Positions 36,779 through 46,432 of a stretch of 64,000 bases of DNA are shown in pieces. Source of the DNA: CAIRTM01 sp963723235. Lineage in GTDB: Bacteria > Desulfobacterota > WTBG01 > CAIYCZ01 > CAIRTM01. The translations under genes and the position numbers were made by a program. The notes below the pieces were generated by a model. That model did not search any database, was not told the DNA's origin, and was given only the letters and a program-made list of their open reading frames with translations. The stretch covers positions 43,413-107,412 of the forward strand of contig CAVRPV010000020.1 in NCBI GenBank assembly GCA_963723235.1. Direction: 5' to 3'. Numbering within the stretch: position 1 is the stretch's first letter; every line of letters begins with the position of its first letter.

Positions 36779-37720
36779 TCAGGGTCTCGTTAGCCAGAAA
36801 AGAACAGGAACCACAAACACCAGGCAGGCAACCGTGTTGACAACAAACAGGGCTGAGGCCAGACGCTCCTCAAGATCAAACAGGAGAGCGGTAATAACGG
36901 AATAAATAGCAGCGCTCATGCAGGCCTGAACCAGAATAACCTTCTGCATGAGCGGATCAAGCCCGCTGTGTCTAAGCACCAGCCATGCACAGGCCGGTAC
37001 AATAATGAACTTGATCAGAGCAAGGCAACAATGCGCCCTCCCGGCAGCGAATATATCGGCACCCCGAAATGTTACTCCCAGGGTAAAATAGTACAATCCG
37101 ATCGAAACAAACAACAAGGGCGCAATCGGCAGATTAATTTCCGGACGTGGAATCTGCAGCATGCTTAAAAGCAGCGCAATACCCAGGGCTGCCAGGGGCA
37201 GGTTCTGCGGAGCAAGAAGAATATCACGCCAGCGGCTGAGCCCGGCATCAGCCCTGTGAGCGGCAAGCCTGGCGGCTGGAAAAATAAACCCGAACACATA
37301 GGGCATAAAATACAAAATCAGAAAAATCGCATACCCCAGCCCGGTTTCACCCAGCAGCATGAAACACAAAAAACCGCCCAGGGTAAAACCATGATTGGAC
37401 AGCGTACTGCTGATCAGAAACGTCTGCCGGCCACGGCCGGTAAGGCCGGTCAGCGGTGCCAGAACCACCCCGACTCCAAGGCTGAACAGCGCAAGGGCAA
37501 ACCCGGCGCACGGCAATACCAGCAGCCTGGCCTGCACATCAAGATCCCAGACGCACCACAAGACGATCAACGGTTCCAGGCCGGCTATATTGATGCGCAC
37601 CAGTCTGCGCGTTGTTTTCAGGGGGTCGCGAAATCGTCCGCGCAACAGCAACCCGGCAACAAAAGGACCGATCACGGCGAATTGAATAACAAAAAAAAGG
37701 ATCAAAGGCGGGGCAGTCAT
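36779..37720 (-). CDS. AEC-family (auxin efflux carrier-like) permease
   Basis: 314 residues from ATG 37720 with TTGGAA upstream. About ten hydrophobic helices in two halves, including the conserved STLSNHGFTLGGFLCF around the first half's broken helix and GLYYFTLGVTF, KFIIVPACAW and LVQACMSAAIYSVI in the second. AEC proteins are secondary transporters often for organic acids such as malate. It lies 40 bases downstream of a LysR regulator on the same strand, which probably controls it. Substrate not predictable. Confidence 0.75.
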   Translation of the reverse strand: MTAPPLILFFVIQFAVIGPFVAGLLLRGRFRDPLKTTRRLVRINIAGLEPLIVLWCVWDLDVQARLLVLPCAGFALALFSLGVGVVLAPLTGLTGRGRQTFLISSTLSNHGFTLGGFLCFMLLGETGLGYAIFLILYFMPYVFGFIFPAARLAAHRADAGLSRWRDILLAPQNLPLAALGIALLLSMLQIPRPEINLPIAPLLFVSIGLYYFTLGVTFRGADIFAAGRAHCCLALIKFIIVPACAWLVLRHSGLDPLMQKVILVQACMSAAIYSVITALLFDLEERLASALFVVNTVACLVFVVPVLFWLTRP

Positions 37721-37760
37721 GGTATTCCAAAAAAATGCAGTGTTGTAGCGTACGAGGGAC

Positions 37761-38654
37761 TCAACGTTGTTTGAGTAAAAACTGGTAAAATTCCCTGACA
37801 ATCGGCGGCAGCGACCGTTTCTTGTGCCGGACAATATAAAAACTGCGCTTGATCTGCAGCCCCCTGACCGGCAGGGCCATGATCACATGCATGTTGATTT
37901 CATCCTCCACGGAGCGTTGTGAAACAAATGAGAAACCGAGTCCTGCTTTGACTGCCTGCTTAACGGCTGAATTGCTGCCGAGTTCGGCGATGATGTTCAA
38001 CCGGGCCGCCTGTATCCCTGCCCTGCTCAAACCCTGCTCCACCATCATGCGGGTACCGGAGCCGGACTCCCGCATGATAAAGGGGAGCGTTACAAGCTCG
38101 GCAACCTCGACACTCTGCCGCCCGGCCCAGGCATGATGCGGAGATATGACCAGGCACAGCTCATCGTCCAGAAAACGTGAGCACAGCAGTTGGTCATGCT
38201 TGATACGGGCACCGATGACACCGAAATCAATTTCATAATTTACCAGTTTATCAACAATACCAATGGTGTCAGCCTGTTGAATCGAAACAGCTATCTCAGG
38301 ATAGATGATTTTGAACCGGCCCAGGATCTCAGGCAGTATGTATTCGCCGGGTATGTTGCTCGCACCGATCACGATCGTACCGGACTTTGTGCCCTTAAAA
38401 AAAGCAACTGCCTGCTCGGCATCATCAGCCATGCGCAGCAAACGCAGTGCGTAGCTGTGCAGAATGCGCCCCGCTCGGGTCGGCCGCACCTCTTTTCCGA
38501 GGCGGTCAAACAATACAACGCCCAGATACTTTTCAAGAAAATTAACATGCTGGCTGACCGTGGGCTGTGTCAGGGACATACGCTGGGCTGCTTTAGAAAA
38601 ACTCTTGAGCTCAACAATGTTAATGAAGATATTTAAACGATGCAGGTCAAGCAT
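37761..38654 (-). CDS. LysR-family transcriptional regulator (CysL/CbbR-like)
   Basis: 297 residues: N-terminal winged helix (MLDLHRLNIFINIVELKSFSKAAQRMSLTQPTVSQHVNFLEKYL with the usual helix-turn-helix) and a periplasmic-binding-like effector domain (TIVIGASNIPGEYILPEIL, FGVIGARI, FIMRESGSGTRMMVEQGL) of the type that senses small anions or acids. Precedes an AEC permease gene in the same direction. A perfect TAATAATA/TATTATTA repeat 18 bases upstream of the start is a candidate autoregulatory operator. Confidence 0.92.
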   Translation of the reverse strand: MLDLHRLNIFINIVELKSFSKAAQRMSLTQPTVSQHVNFLEKYLGVVLFDRLGKEVRPTRAGRILHSYALRLLRMADDAEQAVAFFKGTKSGTIVIGASNIPGEYILPEILGRFKIIYPEIAVSIQQADTIGIVDKLVNYEIDFGVIGARIKHDQLLCSRFLDDELCLVISPHHAWAGRQSVEVAELVTLPFIMRESGSGTRMMVEQGLSRAGIQAARLNIIAELGSNSAVKQAVKAGLGFSFVSQRSVEDEINMHVIMALPVRGLQIKRSFYIVRHKKRSLPPIVREFYQFLLKQR

Positions 38655-38671
38655 ATTGATAACTCCGATAG

Positions 38672-38690
38672 TAATAATAGGTTATTATTA
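38672..38690. promoter_or_regulatory. Candidate LysR operator
   Basis: TAATAATA (38672-38679) and TATTATTA (38683-38690) form a perfect dyad with a three-base centre just upstream of the LysR gene, consistent with the T-N11-A type of LysR binding sites. Not experimentally known. Confidence 0.5.
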
Positions 38691-38860
38691 TACAATGCTA
38701 TAGAATTCCCTACGACAAATCAATCTATAATAAATTTGAAACCCTTTGCTCTCAGCGTTTTTAGGCAGCGTTCTAGGCTGATTTTTATGATTTTAAAAAC
38801 CTCAGTGCTGTGATACGATATTTTAAAAGCAACAAACACTGACCTGTACGGACGCCTCAC

Positions 38861-39376
38861 GTGGCGCAGCAAAACAAGAAAACCTATGCATATCGCGGCC
38901 TTGGTATTGATCCGGGCCTTGCTGCCACGGGGTTTGCCGTTATCGGCAGCCTGAAACAGCGCGGTGATCTGTGCGACTGGGGCGCCATTACAACCAGGCC
39001 CGGCACGCAGCCTGAAGTTCGCCTGTATGAAATCTATTGTGCAGTGCGCGAGCTTATCGTGCAGTGGCAACCGGATGTCATAGCGGTTGAAGATGTCTAT
39101 GTGCTGAGTAAGTATCCGAACGCGGCAATACAGCTGGGCGAGGTTAAAGGCGCAATCGCCATTGCCGCTGCCGAGGCGCGCATTGAATATCTACAGGTCA
39201 AGCCGACTGAAATCAAACGCAGCCTGACCGGCAACGGCCGGGCCACAAAACAGCAGGTGCACCGCGCAGTGCAGCACAGCCTGGGCCTCACGCATGCCAT
39301 TAGCCCTGACCACGCCTCAGATGCTGCGGCACTGGCCCTGATAGCCCTTTCACGAACCGGACGCTACACGTGGTGA
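38861..39376 (+). CDS. ruvC: Crossover junction endodeoxyribonuclease RuvC
   Basis: Cuts Holliday junctions. 171 residues from GTG 38861. The four acidic active-site residues are visible: Asp17 in GIDPGLAATG, Glu77 in IAVEDVY, Asp150 and Asp154 in SPDHASDAAALA. First of ruvC-ruvA-ruvB, seven bases before ruvA. Confidence 0.96.
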   Translation: MAQQNKKTYAYRGLGIDPGLAATGFAVIGSLKQRGDLCDWGAITTRPGTQPEVRLYEIYCAVRELIVQWQPDVIAVEDVYVLSKYPNAAIQLGEVKGAIAIAAAEARIEYLQVKPTEIKRSLTGNGRATKQQVHRAVQHSLGLTHAISPDHASDAAALALIALSRTGRYTW

Positions 39377-39383
39377 GGCATAT

Positions 39384-40013
39384 ATGATTCGCTATCTTTC
39401 AGGAACCGTCATCAAGGCTGAAGAGAACAAGATCGTCCTTTTGACCGGCGGTGTCGGCTACGAAGTGCTGCTGCCGGAAATCGTCCGTCATGCACTCATG
39501 CAGGATGATTGCCTGAACAAAACGGTCGAACTGTTTATTTCATACCATCAAACCGTACAGCAGCCCAAACCGGTTCTCATCGGATTTACGACCGAACTAG
39601 AACTTGAATTTTTCGAGGCCCTGATTAAAGTTAAGGATATCGGGCCCACAATGGCATGCAGGGCCCTTACGCTTCCGATCCCTTTGATCGCGCGCGCAAT
39701 TGAGGACCGCGACACCATGAGCCTTCAGCAGTTAAAAGGAATCGGCAAACGCAAGGCGGATATGATGGTATCGGAGCTGCAGGGCCGGGTCGGCAAATTC
39801 GCCCTGATGCGCGCAGATGATGTGCCGCCCCCTGCCCCCGGTGCCAATGATCTTGTCAAGCAGGTAACCGAGGTGCTGGTGCGTCAGCTGGGCCACCAGA
39901 GGGCTGAAGCCCAGAAAATGGTGCACGCTGCCCTTGAGCGATGCCCTGACGCGCAAACACCGGAAGAACTGTTCGAAGAAGTCTACAGAGGAACCAGGCC
40001 GCATGCCCATTGA
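39384..40013 (+). CDS. ruvA: Holliday junction DNA helicase subunit RuvA
   Basis: 209 residues: N-terminal OB-type domain (IRYLSGTVIKAEENKIVLLTGGVGYEVLLP), the helix-hairpin-helix pair (FFEALIKVKDIGPTMACRAL and LQQLKGIGKRKADMMVSEL) and a C-terminal domain that contacts RuvB (KQVTEVLVRQLGHQRAEAQKMV). Stops inside the start of ruvB, an 11-base overlap. Confidence 0.95.
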   Translation: MIRYLSGTVIKAEENKIVLLTGGVGYEVLLPEIVRHALMQDDCLNKTVELFISYHQTVQQPKPVLIGFTTELELEFFEALIKVKDIGPTMACRALTLPIPLIARAIEDRDTMSLQQLKGIGKRKADMMVSELQGRVGKFALMRADDVPPPAPGANDLVKQVTEVLVRQLGHQRAEAQKMVHAALERCPDAQTPEELFEEVYRGTRPHAH

Positions 40014-41055
40014 ACGCAACCGCCCCGCACAGCCCGATGATGTCTCCCTGCCGGATGATGATGCCCCGGTCGCAGCGCTTGATCTGCGCCCTAAAAACTT
40101 TAAAGAGTATATCGGGCAACGGCAGGTTGTAGAAACGCTTGAAATCGCCGTAACCGCTACGCGCCAGCGCGAAGACGTGCTTGACCATGTTCTGCTCTAC
40201 GGTCCTCCCGGCCTGGGCAAGACAACGCTTGCCCATATTATCTCCAATGAGCTTGATGTACCGCTGGTCCATACCTCCGGACCGGCGCTTGAAAAAGGCG
40301 GTGACCTGATCAGTATTTTGACGCATCTCAAACGCGGCGATGTCCTGTTTATTGACGAGATCCACCGCCTGCCCAAGGTTGTTGAGGAATTTCTCTACTC
40401 CGCCATGGAAGACTTTGCCGTTGACATTATTTTCGACAAGGGCATGAACGCCCGCAGCTACCGGGCCAAGCTCGAACAGTTCACGCTTGTCGGCGCGACC
40501 ACACGTGCAGGGCTTCTCTCAGCACCCCTGCGCGACCGTTTTGGATTACAGCGCTCACTTGATTTTTACACTGAGCAGGACCTGCAGCAGGTGATTATAC
40601 GCTCCGCCCGTATCATGGACGTAGCAATCGACCAGCCGGCTGCCGTGGAAATAGCGCGCCGTTCACGGGGAACACCCCGCATTGCCAACCAGATACTGCG
40701 CCGCGTGCGCGATTATGCCCAGGTACGCGCTGACGGCTGCATCACGGCCCCCTTGAGTTGCGAGGCCCTTGAACTCGAGGGCATTGATTCACTGGGCCTG
40801 ACTCCCCTTGATATACGCTTTCTTGACGTGATCATTGATTTCTACAAAGGCGGCCCTGTCGGACTTGAAGCCATTGCCGCCACCATGCAGGAAGAAACCG
40901 ACACGCTGATAGACATGGTTGAACCGTTTCTGCTCAAAGTCGGCCTTCTGCTGCGCACATCATCCGGCCGCAAGGCAACGGAGCTGGCCTGCCGCCATCT
41001 GGGCAAACCGCTTTTCAAAAAAAAGTCGCGCCAGATGGACATGGGTCTGGAATAA
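40003..41055 (+). CDS. ruvB: Holliday junction DNA helicase ATPase RuvB
   Basis: 350 residues from ATG 40003 with AGAGGA upstream. AAA+ motor: Walker A GPPGLGKTT at 67-75, Walker B FIDEIHRL near 114-121, sensor VGATTRAG, arginine finger region LRDRFGLQ, and the C-terminal winged helix. With RuvA it drives branch migration; with RuvC it resolves junctions. Confidence 0.97.
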   Translation: MPIERNRPAQPDDVSLPDDDAPVAALDLRPKNFKEYIGQRQVVETLEIAVTATRQREDVLDHVLLYGPPGLGKTTLAHIISNELDVPLVHTSGPALEKGGDLISILTHLKRGDVLFIDEIHRLPKVVEEFLYSAMEDFAVDIIFDKGMNARSYRAKLEQFTLVGATTRAGLLSAPLRDRFGLQRSLDFYTEQDLQQVIIRSARIMDVAIDQPAAVEIARRSRGTPRIANQILRRVRDYAQVRADGCITAPLSCEALELEGIDSLGLTPLDIRFLDVIIDFYKGGPVGLEAIAATMQEETDTLIDMVEPFLLKVGLLLRTSSGRKATELACRHLGKPLFKKKSRQMDMGLE

Positions 41056-41093
41056 ATCAGGCATCATACACCAAGTGGATACGGTGAACGTAC

Positions 41094-42212
41094 GTGGTTG
41101 AATCAAAGCGCCCTACAATACTGGTGATTGACGATGATCACATGCTGCTCACAATGATCAGCCGCATCCTTGAACAGACCGGCTATGAAGTCCGGACGAT
41201 TGATAACGGCGAAGAAGCCCTTCAATATGCAGCCGACCATCTCCCCGATCTCATCATTCTTGACCTCATGATGCCGCATATGAACGGGCTCGAGGTATGC
41301 CGTCGGCTCAAGGCCAACCCGGACACGAGCCTGATACCGGTCATCCTGCTCACCGCCAATGATATTATCGATGATAAAGTCGCGGGCTTTGAACTCGGCG
41401 TGCAGGACTATATCACCAAACCCTTCAACACGAAGGAATTCATCTCGCGCGTAAAAAGCCACGTAAAGGGATCCATTTCGCTTCAAAAACACGGTGAACA
41501 GGAAAAAATAAAAGCACTTGAAACAATGCTTGACCAGGTGGCCCACGAACTGCGCAACCCCCTGGTAGCCATCGGCGGGTTTGCACGGCGCATCCGCGAC
41601 CGCCTTACAGACGACAACCAGCTCAAAGTATATGCTGACAATATATATAGTGAAGTTGAGCGGTTAGAGCGTACACTTAATGAAATACTTGAGATAAAGA
41701 ACATCATACTCGGCTCAATCACATCCTTTGATCCGGTGAGCTTCCTGACCGATGTTCTGGAAACATTTGCAGAAACACTGCACAACAAACATATCCAGCT
41801 CGAAACCCGCCTGCCGGCAGAACACACCGGCATAAGGGGTGATAAAAAAAATCTATCCCTGGCACTTAAAAACATCGTAACCAATTCGATTGAAGCCATG
41901 GATACAAAGGGCGGCACACTTATGGTGGGGCTTGAACAGGATGACCAGCACTGCCGCATTGTGGTTGAGGATACAGGGCGCGGCATCAGTCACAGTGAAA
42001 CCAATCTGGTTTTCCGCCCTTTCTATACATCTAAGATATCAGGCTCCGGCATGGGACTGTACGCTGTGCAGCATATTGTTGAGATGCACAATGGAACGGT
42101 CATCCTCACCAGCAAGCCGGGCGAGGGAACCCGGGTTGAAATAACCCTGCCTAATGATTGCCGCAAACATAATACCCATGAACCTGCCCCGTCACAATCT
42201 TCTTGCCGCTGA
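41094..42212 (+). CDS. Receiver-histidine kinase hybrid (REC-HisKA-HATPase)
   Basis: 372 residues from GTG 41094. Order is reversed from a usual hybrid kinase: a receiver domain first (phosphoacceptor Asp57 in IILDLMMPHMNG, Lys109 in YITKPF), then a dimerisation helix pair with His151 in VAHELRNPLVAIGG, then the ATP-binding domain with NIVTNSIEAM, DTGRGI and GSGMGLYAVQHIV. No transmembrane or sensor domain, so it is cytoplasmic and probably takes its input by phosphotransfer onto the receiver. Its stop lies inside the next gene, a 35-base overlap. Confidence 0.93.
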   Translation: MVESKRPTILVIDDDHMLLTMISRILEQTGYEVRTIDNGEEALQYAADHLPDLIILDLMMPHMNGLEVCRRLKANPDTSLIPVILLTANDIIDDKVAGFELGVQDYITKPFNTKEFISRVKSHVKGSISLQKHGEQEKIKALETMLDQVAHELRNPLVAIGGFARRIRDRLTDDNQLKVYADNIYSEVERLERTLNEILEIKNIILGSITSFDPVSFLTDVLETFAETLHNKHIQLETRLPAEHTGIRGDKKNLSLALKNIVTNSIEAMDTKGGTLMVGLEQDDQHCRIVVEDTGRGISHSETNLVFRPFYTSKISGSGMGLYAVQHIVEMHNGTVILTSKPGEGTRVEITLPNDCRKHNTHEPAPSQSSCR

Positions 42213-44267
42213 GAGTTCTCCGTATCTCTTACAGCATGCCGAAAATCCGGTTGCCTGGCAGCCCTGGTGTAAGGATGCCTTCGAGACAGCCCGCAGCTGT
42301 AATGTGCCCGTGTTTCTTTCAATCGGCTACTCAACCTGCCACTGGTGCCATGTCATGGCGCATGAATCATTCGAAAACCCGCAGATCGCGCAACTGCTCA
42401 ATGAGAATTTTGTCTGCATCAAGGTCGACCGCGAGGAACGCCCTGACATTGACGCAGTATACATGCGCTTTTGCCAGGCTCTGACCGGCAGCGGCGGCTG
42501 GCCCCTGACCATTGTCATGACACCTGATAAAAAACCGTTTTTCGCAGCAACCTATATCCCGCCAGAAACTCGCGGCAACCGATCGGGCATGATCGAGCTT
42601 ATTCCCCGCATTGCAGTTGCCTGGCAAGAGCGCCGCGATGATATCCTGAAAAGTGCTCAGGACATTGTGGCGGCTGTCAATCCACCCCACAAAGCGCACA
42701 AACCGGAAGACCTTGACGCAGCGCTGCTTACCCAAGCCTTTGACGGACTGTGTGAATCCTACGACACGGTCAACGGCGGATTCGGTCATGCTCCCAAATT
42801 TCCCACGCCGCACACGCTGCTTTTTCTGCTGCGCTGCTGGAAACGCACCGGCTCCGATGTTGCGCTTTCCATGGCATCGCCACCCTGAGCGCCATGCGCC
42901 GGGGCGGAATATATGACCATGTCGGGTACGGATTTCATCGCTACTCAACCGATCCTTACTGGTTCCTGCCGCACTTTGAAAAAATGCTCTACGATCAGGC
43001 CATGCTGCTGTGGGCCTACACCGAAGGGTATCTGGCAACCGGCAACGAGGAATTCGCCGCAACCGCCCGGGAAATCGCCGCGTTTGTACTGCGTGATCTC
43101 GGGTCCCCGGAAGGCGGCTTTTACTGCGCGTTTGACGCTGACGACGAAGGCGGCGAAGGCGCCTACTATCAATGGAAGCATGCTGAAATGGCGGCTGTGC
43201 TTGATCCGGATGAACTGCTGCTTGCAGAAGAGCTCTGCGGTGTGAGAGAACAGGGCAATGTCCATGATGAGGCCACCGGCAATGCAACCGGTGCCAACAT
43301 TATTTTTCTTGATGATAGCCTGCAAAACTATGCCGTGCGCAGCGGCCTGAGTCATCAGGAAGTCTCCTCACGGTTTGATAGCCTGAAACGCAAACTCTTC
43401 AGGCAGCGCACCAATCGCACGCCCCCCGGTCGGGATGAAAAAATCCTGACCGACTGGAACGCCCTTATGTTCGGGGCTCTTGCGCTTGCCGGCAGGGTGC
43501 TGAACGAAGAAGGTTTCATTGCAGCGGCTGAACGCGCTGCCGACTATATCCTGCGCACCCTGTACATCAAGGGCAGCGGTCTGCTGCATCGCTATTGCAA
43601 CGGGGAGGCCGGAATCACCGCGCACCTTGATGACTACAGCTTTATGATCTGGGGGCTCATGGAATTGTATCAGGCCGGTTTCAAGGAGCACTACCTGCTG
43701 AAAGCCATCGACCTGCAGGATGAACTGTGCGCCCATTACAGCGACGATCAGTCCGGCGCATTTTTCAGCACGCACGCGAATACAAACGACCTGCCGATGC
43801 GGCCCCTTGAATTCCATGACGGAGCGATCCCCTCCGGCAACTCCGTCGCCATGCTGAATCTGTTGCGCCTAAGCAGCATTACCGGGAGGCAGGACTATGA
43901 GGATCGCGCCCGGCGTATCGGCCGGGCATTTAGCGCTCAGGCACACAGGATGCCCGAAGCCTTCTGTATGCTGATGTGTGCGCTTGAGTTTGAAACCGGC
44001 CCGCGCCCCACGATTGTTATCGCCGGCGCAAGAAACGCGCCGGACACGAAAGAATTGCTGCGGGTTGTAAACACACACTTTCTGCCGGACACCTGTGTGC
44101 TGCTTCACGCGCAGGACCGGGACTGCGAGGCACTGACCGCACACATGCCGGGCAATGAACTCAAGCGTTCGGTCAACGACAGGGCTGCTGCCTATGTCTG
44201 CAGCAATAACACCTGCCTGCCCCCTGCCTGCGATGCAAAGAGCCTGAAGCAAATCATGAATATTTAA
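42178..44267 (+). CDS. YyaL/DUF255 thioredoxin-domain protein, with apparent frameshift
   Basis: About 696 residues once one missing base is restored near 42870-42876. N-terminal thioredoxin-like domain with SSPYLLQHAENPVAWQPW and C54-x2-C57 in STCHWCHVMAHESF, then a long alpha/alpha barrel of six-hairpin type (GGIYDHVGYGFHRYSTDPYW, HFEKMLYDQAMLLWAY). The break separates SMA from IATLSAMRRGGIYDHVG and lies on a TGGC-ATC-GCCA repeat. The family (human SPATA20 relative) has no settled enzymatic function; a thiol-redox or sugar-isomerase-like role has been suggested by fold. Start ATG 42178 overlaps the kinase gene; ATG 42154 is also in frame. Confidence 0.9.
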
Positions 44268-44408
44268 TATTTATTAAGTTTTTTCAATATCTTATAGATA
44301 CTATCAGATATTAAGCTTTAGGTTTTTTTCTGACTTCCGGGAAGGCTGAAATCACGCCTGAAGACACTTCGGGCAGGCGCACTGCGTGGTTCTACAAGAC
44401 GCTGTTGC

Positions 44409-44945
44409 CTATCGCTGTGCTATGGTATCCATCACGGACATTCGCAACGAAGCGATCATTTCTTGAGTTAAAAACGGCCCCAGATCAGAATCCTGAATTT
44501 CATAGGATACAAAAATAAGCTGAGCACTGTCGGTCATGGTGGAGAGATAATCCCTCACAGCATCCAGGGTCATGTGTTCATACACATTGGCATCAAAGCG
44601 GCCTCTGTCGAGCAGGTTCTTCATTTTGGCAAGCATGGCCACGGTCTTTTCCATGGATAATGCATCAATGTGCGGATTGGTGCCTTCTGTTGAAGATGCC
44701 GCTTCGGTGTGCTCTATGACGATCTCATAGCCGTCACTGTACACGTCGTCCTCAGTCTGCAGGATTGTGCTGACAGGATCATCATCCGGATTAAGGGGTT
44801 CGGATTGCCTCTGATGAACGCAACCGCCTTTATCGGGAGCACCTGATGCCCCCTGAAGCAGTGTGCTGCCTCCTGTTGGTGCGCCGCAATACATGCAGTT
44901 GGTTGATGTATCGTTAATTGGATGATTGCATTTCGGACATTGCAT
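44409..44945 (-). CDS. Zinc-ribbon protein with C-terminal helical domain
   Basis: 178 residues from ATG 44945 with GGAGG ten bases upstream. N-terminal zinc ribbon MQCPKCNHPIND plus NCMYCGAP; then a disordered acidic stretch, and a C-terminal part with SMEKTVAMLAKMKNLLDRGRFD and MTLDAVRDYLSTMTD that looks helical. No family recognised beyond the ribbon. Stands alone between convergent and divergent neighbours. Confidence 0.7.
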   Translation of the reverse strand: MQCPKCNHPINDTSTNCMYCGAPTGGSTLLQGASGAPDKGGCVHQRQSEPLNPDDDPVSTILQTEDDVYSDGYEIVIEHTEAASSTEGTNPHIDALSMEKTVAMLAKMKNLLDRGRFDANVYEHMTLDAVRDYLSTMTDSAQLIFVSYEIQDSDLGPFLTQEMIASLRMSVMDTIAQR

Positions 44946-45329
44946 ACGCAGTTTTCCTCCACACAAGTGAACGGATACGTGTCGCCAGCTGCAATGTAGT
45001 CAGTATGGTACCGGCATATCATATAAAAGTTGCCGGCACATACCCTTGCGGATATGTTTGAAAATCATTTAAACAGCCTGTTTTAACAACCTCCGGCCCT
45101 CGTTTTCCACAATATATACCTAGCGCATCACCCGGCTCTTGTCAAATAGTGCCAGGGACAGCCATAAACGAACGCACCGCCATAAAAAAGAATCGGCCTG
45201 GCTTCGAAAAAACCTTGCGTTACCCATAAAAAATAATTACAGTTGGCATTCCTGAAAACAGATTGCGGTGAGTTTCAAACGATAGACCGGTTATTAACGG
45301 ACAAAAACCATGACAGGAGATATCTATCC
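44946..45329. other. Intergenic region upstream of the SphA-type gene
   Basis: 384 bases between divergent genes. A CCGGCA/TGCCGG inverted repeat with a 14-base spacer (near 45013-45038) is the only structure noted; no protein-like frame. Confidence 0.35.
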
Positions 45330-46292
45330 ATGCTGTTAAAAAGAATCTGTCTCTTCACGACCTTTGTAATCCTGTGTGCAGTGCCTGTCTCCACGGCTTT
45401 CGCCTATGATTTACCGAACGTCAATCTTGGTTTTACCAGCTATTATGACGCAGTGCCTCCCAACGGCCCGGGCCTCTATTTCACACAATACCTGCACTAT
45501 ATTGAAAGCCGTAAATTTACTGATAACAAAGGCCACGATCTGCTGCCCCCCAGCGCCCATGAGGATCTGAAGGGCTTCGTATCCATGACGCAGATTATCT
45601 ACACGTCGCCTGAAAAGCCGTTTTTCAACGCAATGCCCGGCATTGACGTGGCGCTGCCGGTTGTTTTTACCAATCTCACCTACAACAGCAACGGGCCTTA
45701 CCCGGAGAACAACAGCGACGGCATCGGCGACCTGCTGGTAGGCCCGTTTCTGCAATGGGACCCGGTGATGAAAAAGGACGGCAGCCCCCTGATGGCCCAC
45801 AGGGTCGAATTCCAACTCCTGTTTCCAACAGGAAAATACAGCCGCAACAGGGAGATAAACCCGGGCAGCAACTTTTTCTCCTTCAACCCCTACTGGGCAT
45901 CGACCTGGTGGATAACGCCGCGCTGGACCACATCATTGCGGCTGCACTATTTGTGGAATGCCAAAAACGAGCAGCCGAACCGCTCCTTTGGCGATGTGGG
46001 AAATACGCAGGCAGGCCAGGCATATCATTTTAATTATACGATAGATTATGCGGTCATCCCCAGCAAACTGTACCTGGGCATCAACGGGTACTACCTGAAC
46101 CAGTTCACCGACACCAAGGTCAGCGGCCATGATGTAAGCGGGCGGAGCGAACGGGTGTTTGCAATCGGACCCGGAGGCCTGTGGAGCATCACGCCGAAGC
46201 TGCACATGTTTTTCAACACGTATTTTGAAAGCTACGCGCGCAACAGGCCCGAAGGGTTCCGCAGCACGATTCGGTTTGTGTATAAGTATTAA
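45330..46292 (+). CDS. SphA-type outer-membrane transporter (MetA-pathway phenol degradation family)
   Basis: 320 residues from ATG 45330, ten bases after AGGAGA. Signal peptide to about residue 26 (CAVPVSTAFA), then LPNVNLGFTSYYDAVPPNGPGLYFTQYLHYI and alternating amphipathic strands ending in the typical C-terminal aromatic FRSTIRFVYKY. This is the large family of 'SphA/MetA-pathway' outer-membrane proteins, common in Deltaproteobacteria and thought to move hydrophobic organic substrates across the outer membrane. Substrate unknown here; no degradation genes are adjacent. Confidence 0.85.
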   Translation: MLLKRICLFTTFVILCAVPVSTAFAYDLPNVNLGFTSYYDAVPPNGPGLYFTQYLHYIESRKFTDNKGHDLLPPSAHEDLKGFVSMTQIIYTSPEKPFFNAMPGIDVALPVVFTNLTYNSNGPYPENNSDGIGDLLVGPFLQWDPVMKKDGSPLMAHRVEFQLLFPTGKYSRNREINPGSNFFSFNPYWASTWWITPRWTTSLRLHYLWNAKNEQPNRSFGDVGNTQAGQAYHFNYTIDYAVIPSKLYLGINGYYLNQFTDTKVSGHDVSGRSERVFAIGPGGLWSITPKLHMFFNTYFESYARNRPEGFRSTIRFVYKY

Positions 46293-46432
46293 CAGCCAGT
46301 CTGAGCGTTATGACAAGGGATACAGTGCGTATTTTAAAAAGCCGCGTCCCGGATACAATTTGTCGGACCTGAAGCGCCACGGACGAACTCAGGCATCCAT
46401 TAGAAGCCAGACAGCCTTCTGAGTTTTCCTAT

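Noticed and set aside
1180..44267. Programmed ribosomal frameshifting as an explanation of the split genes
   Set aside because: No slippery heptamers with downstream pseudoknots common to the sites; shifts go in both directions and affect unrelated genes.
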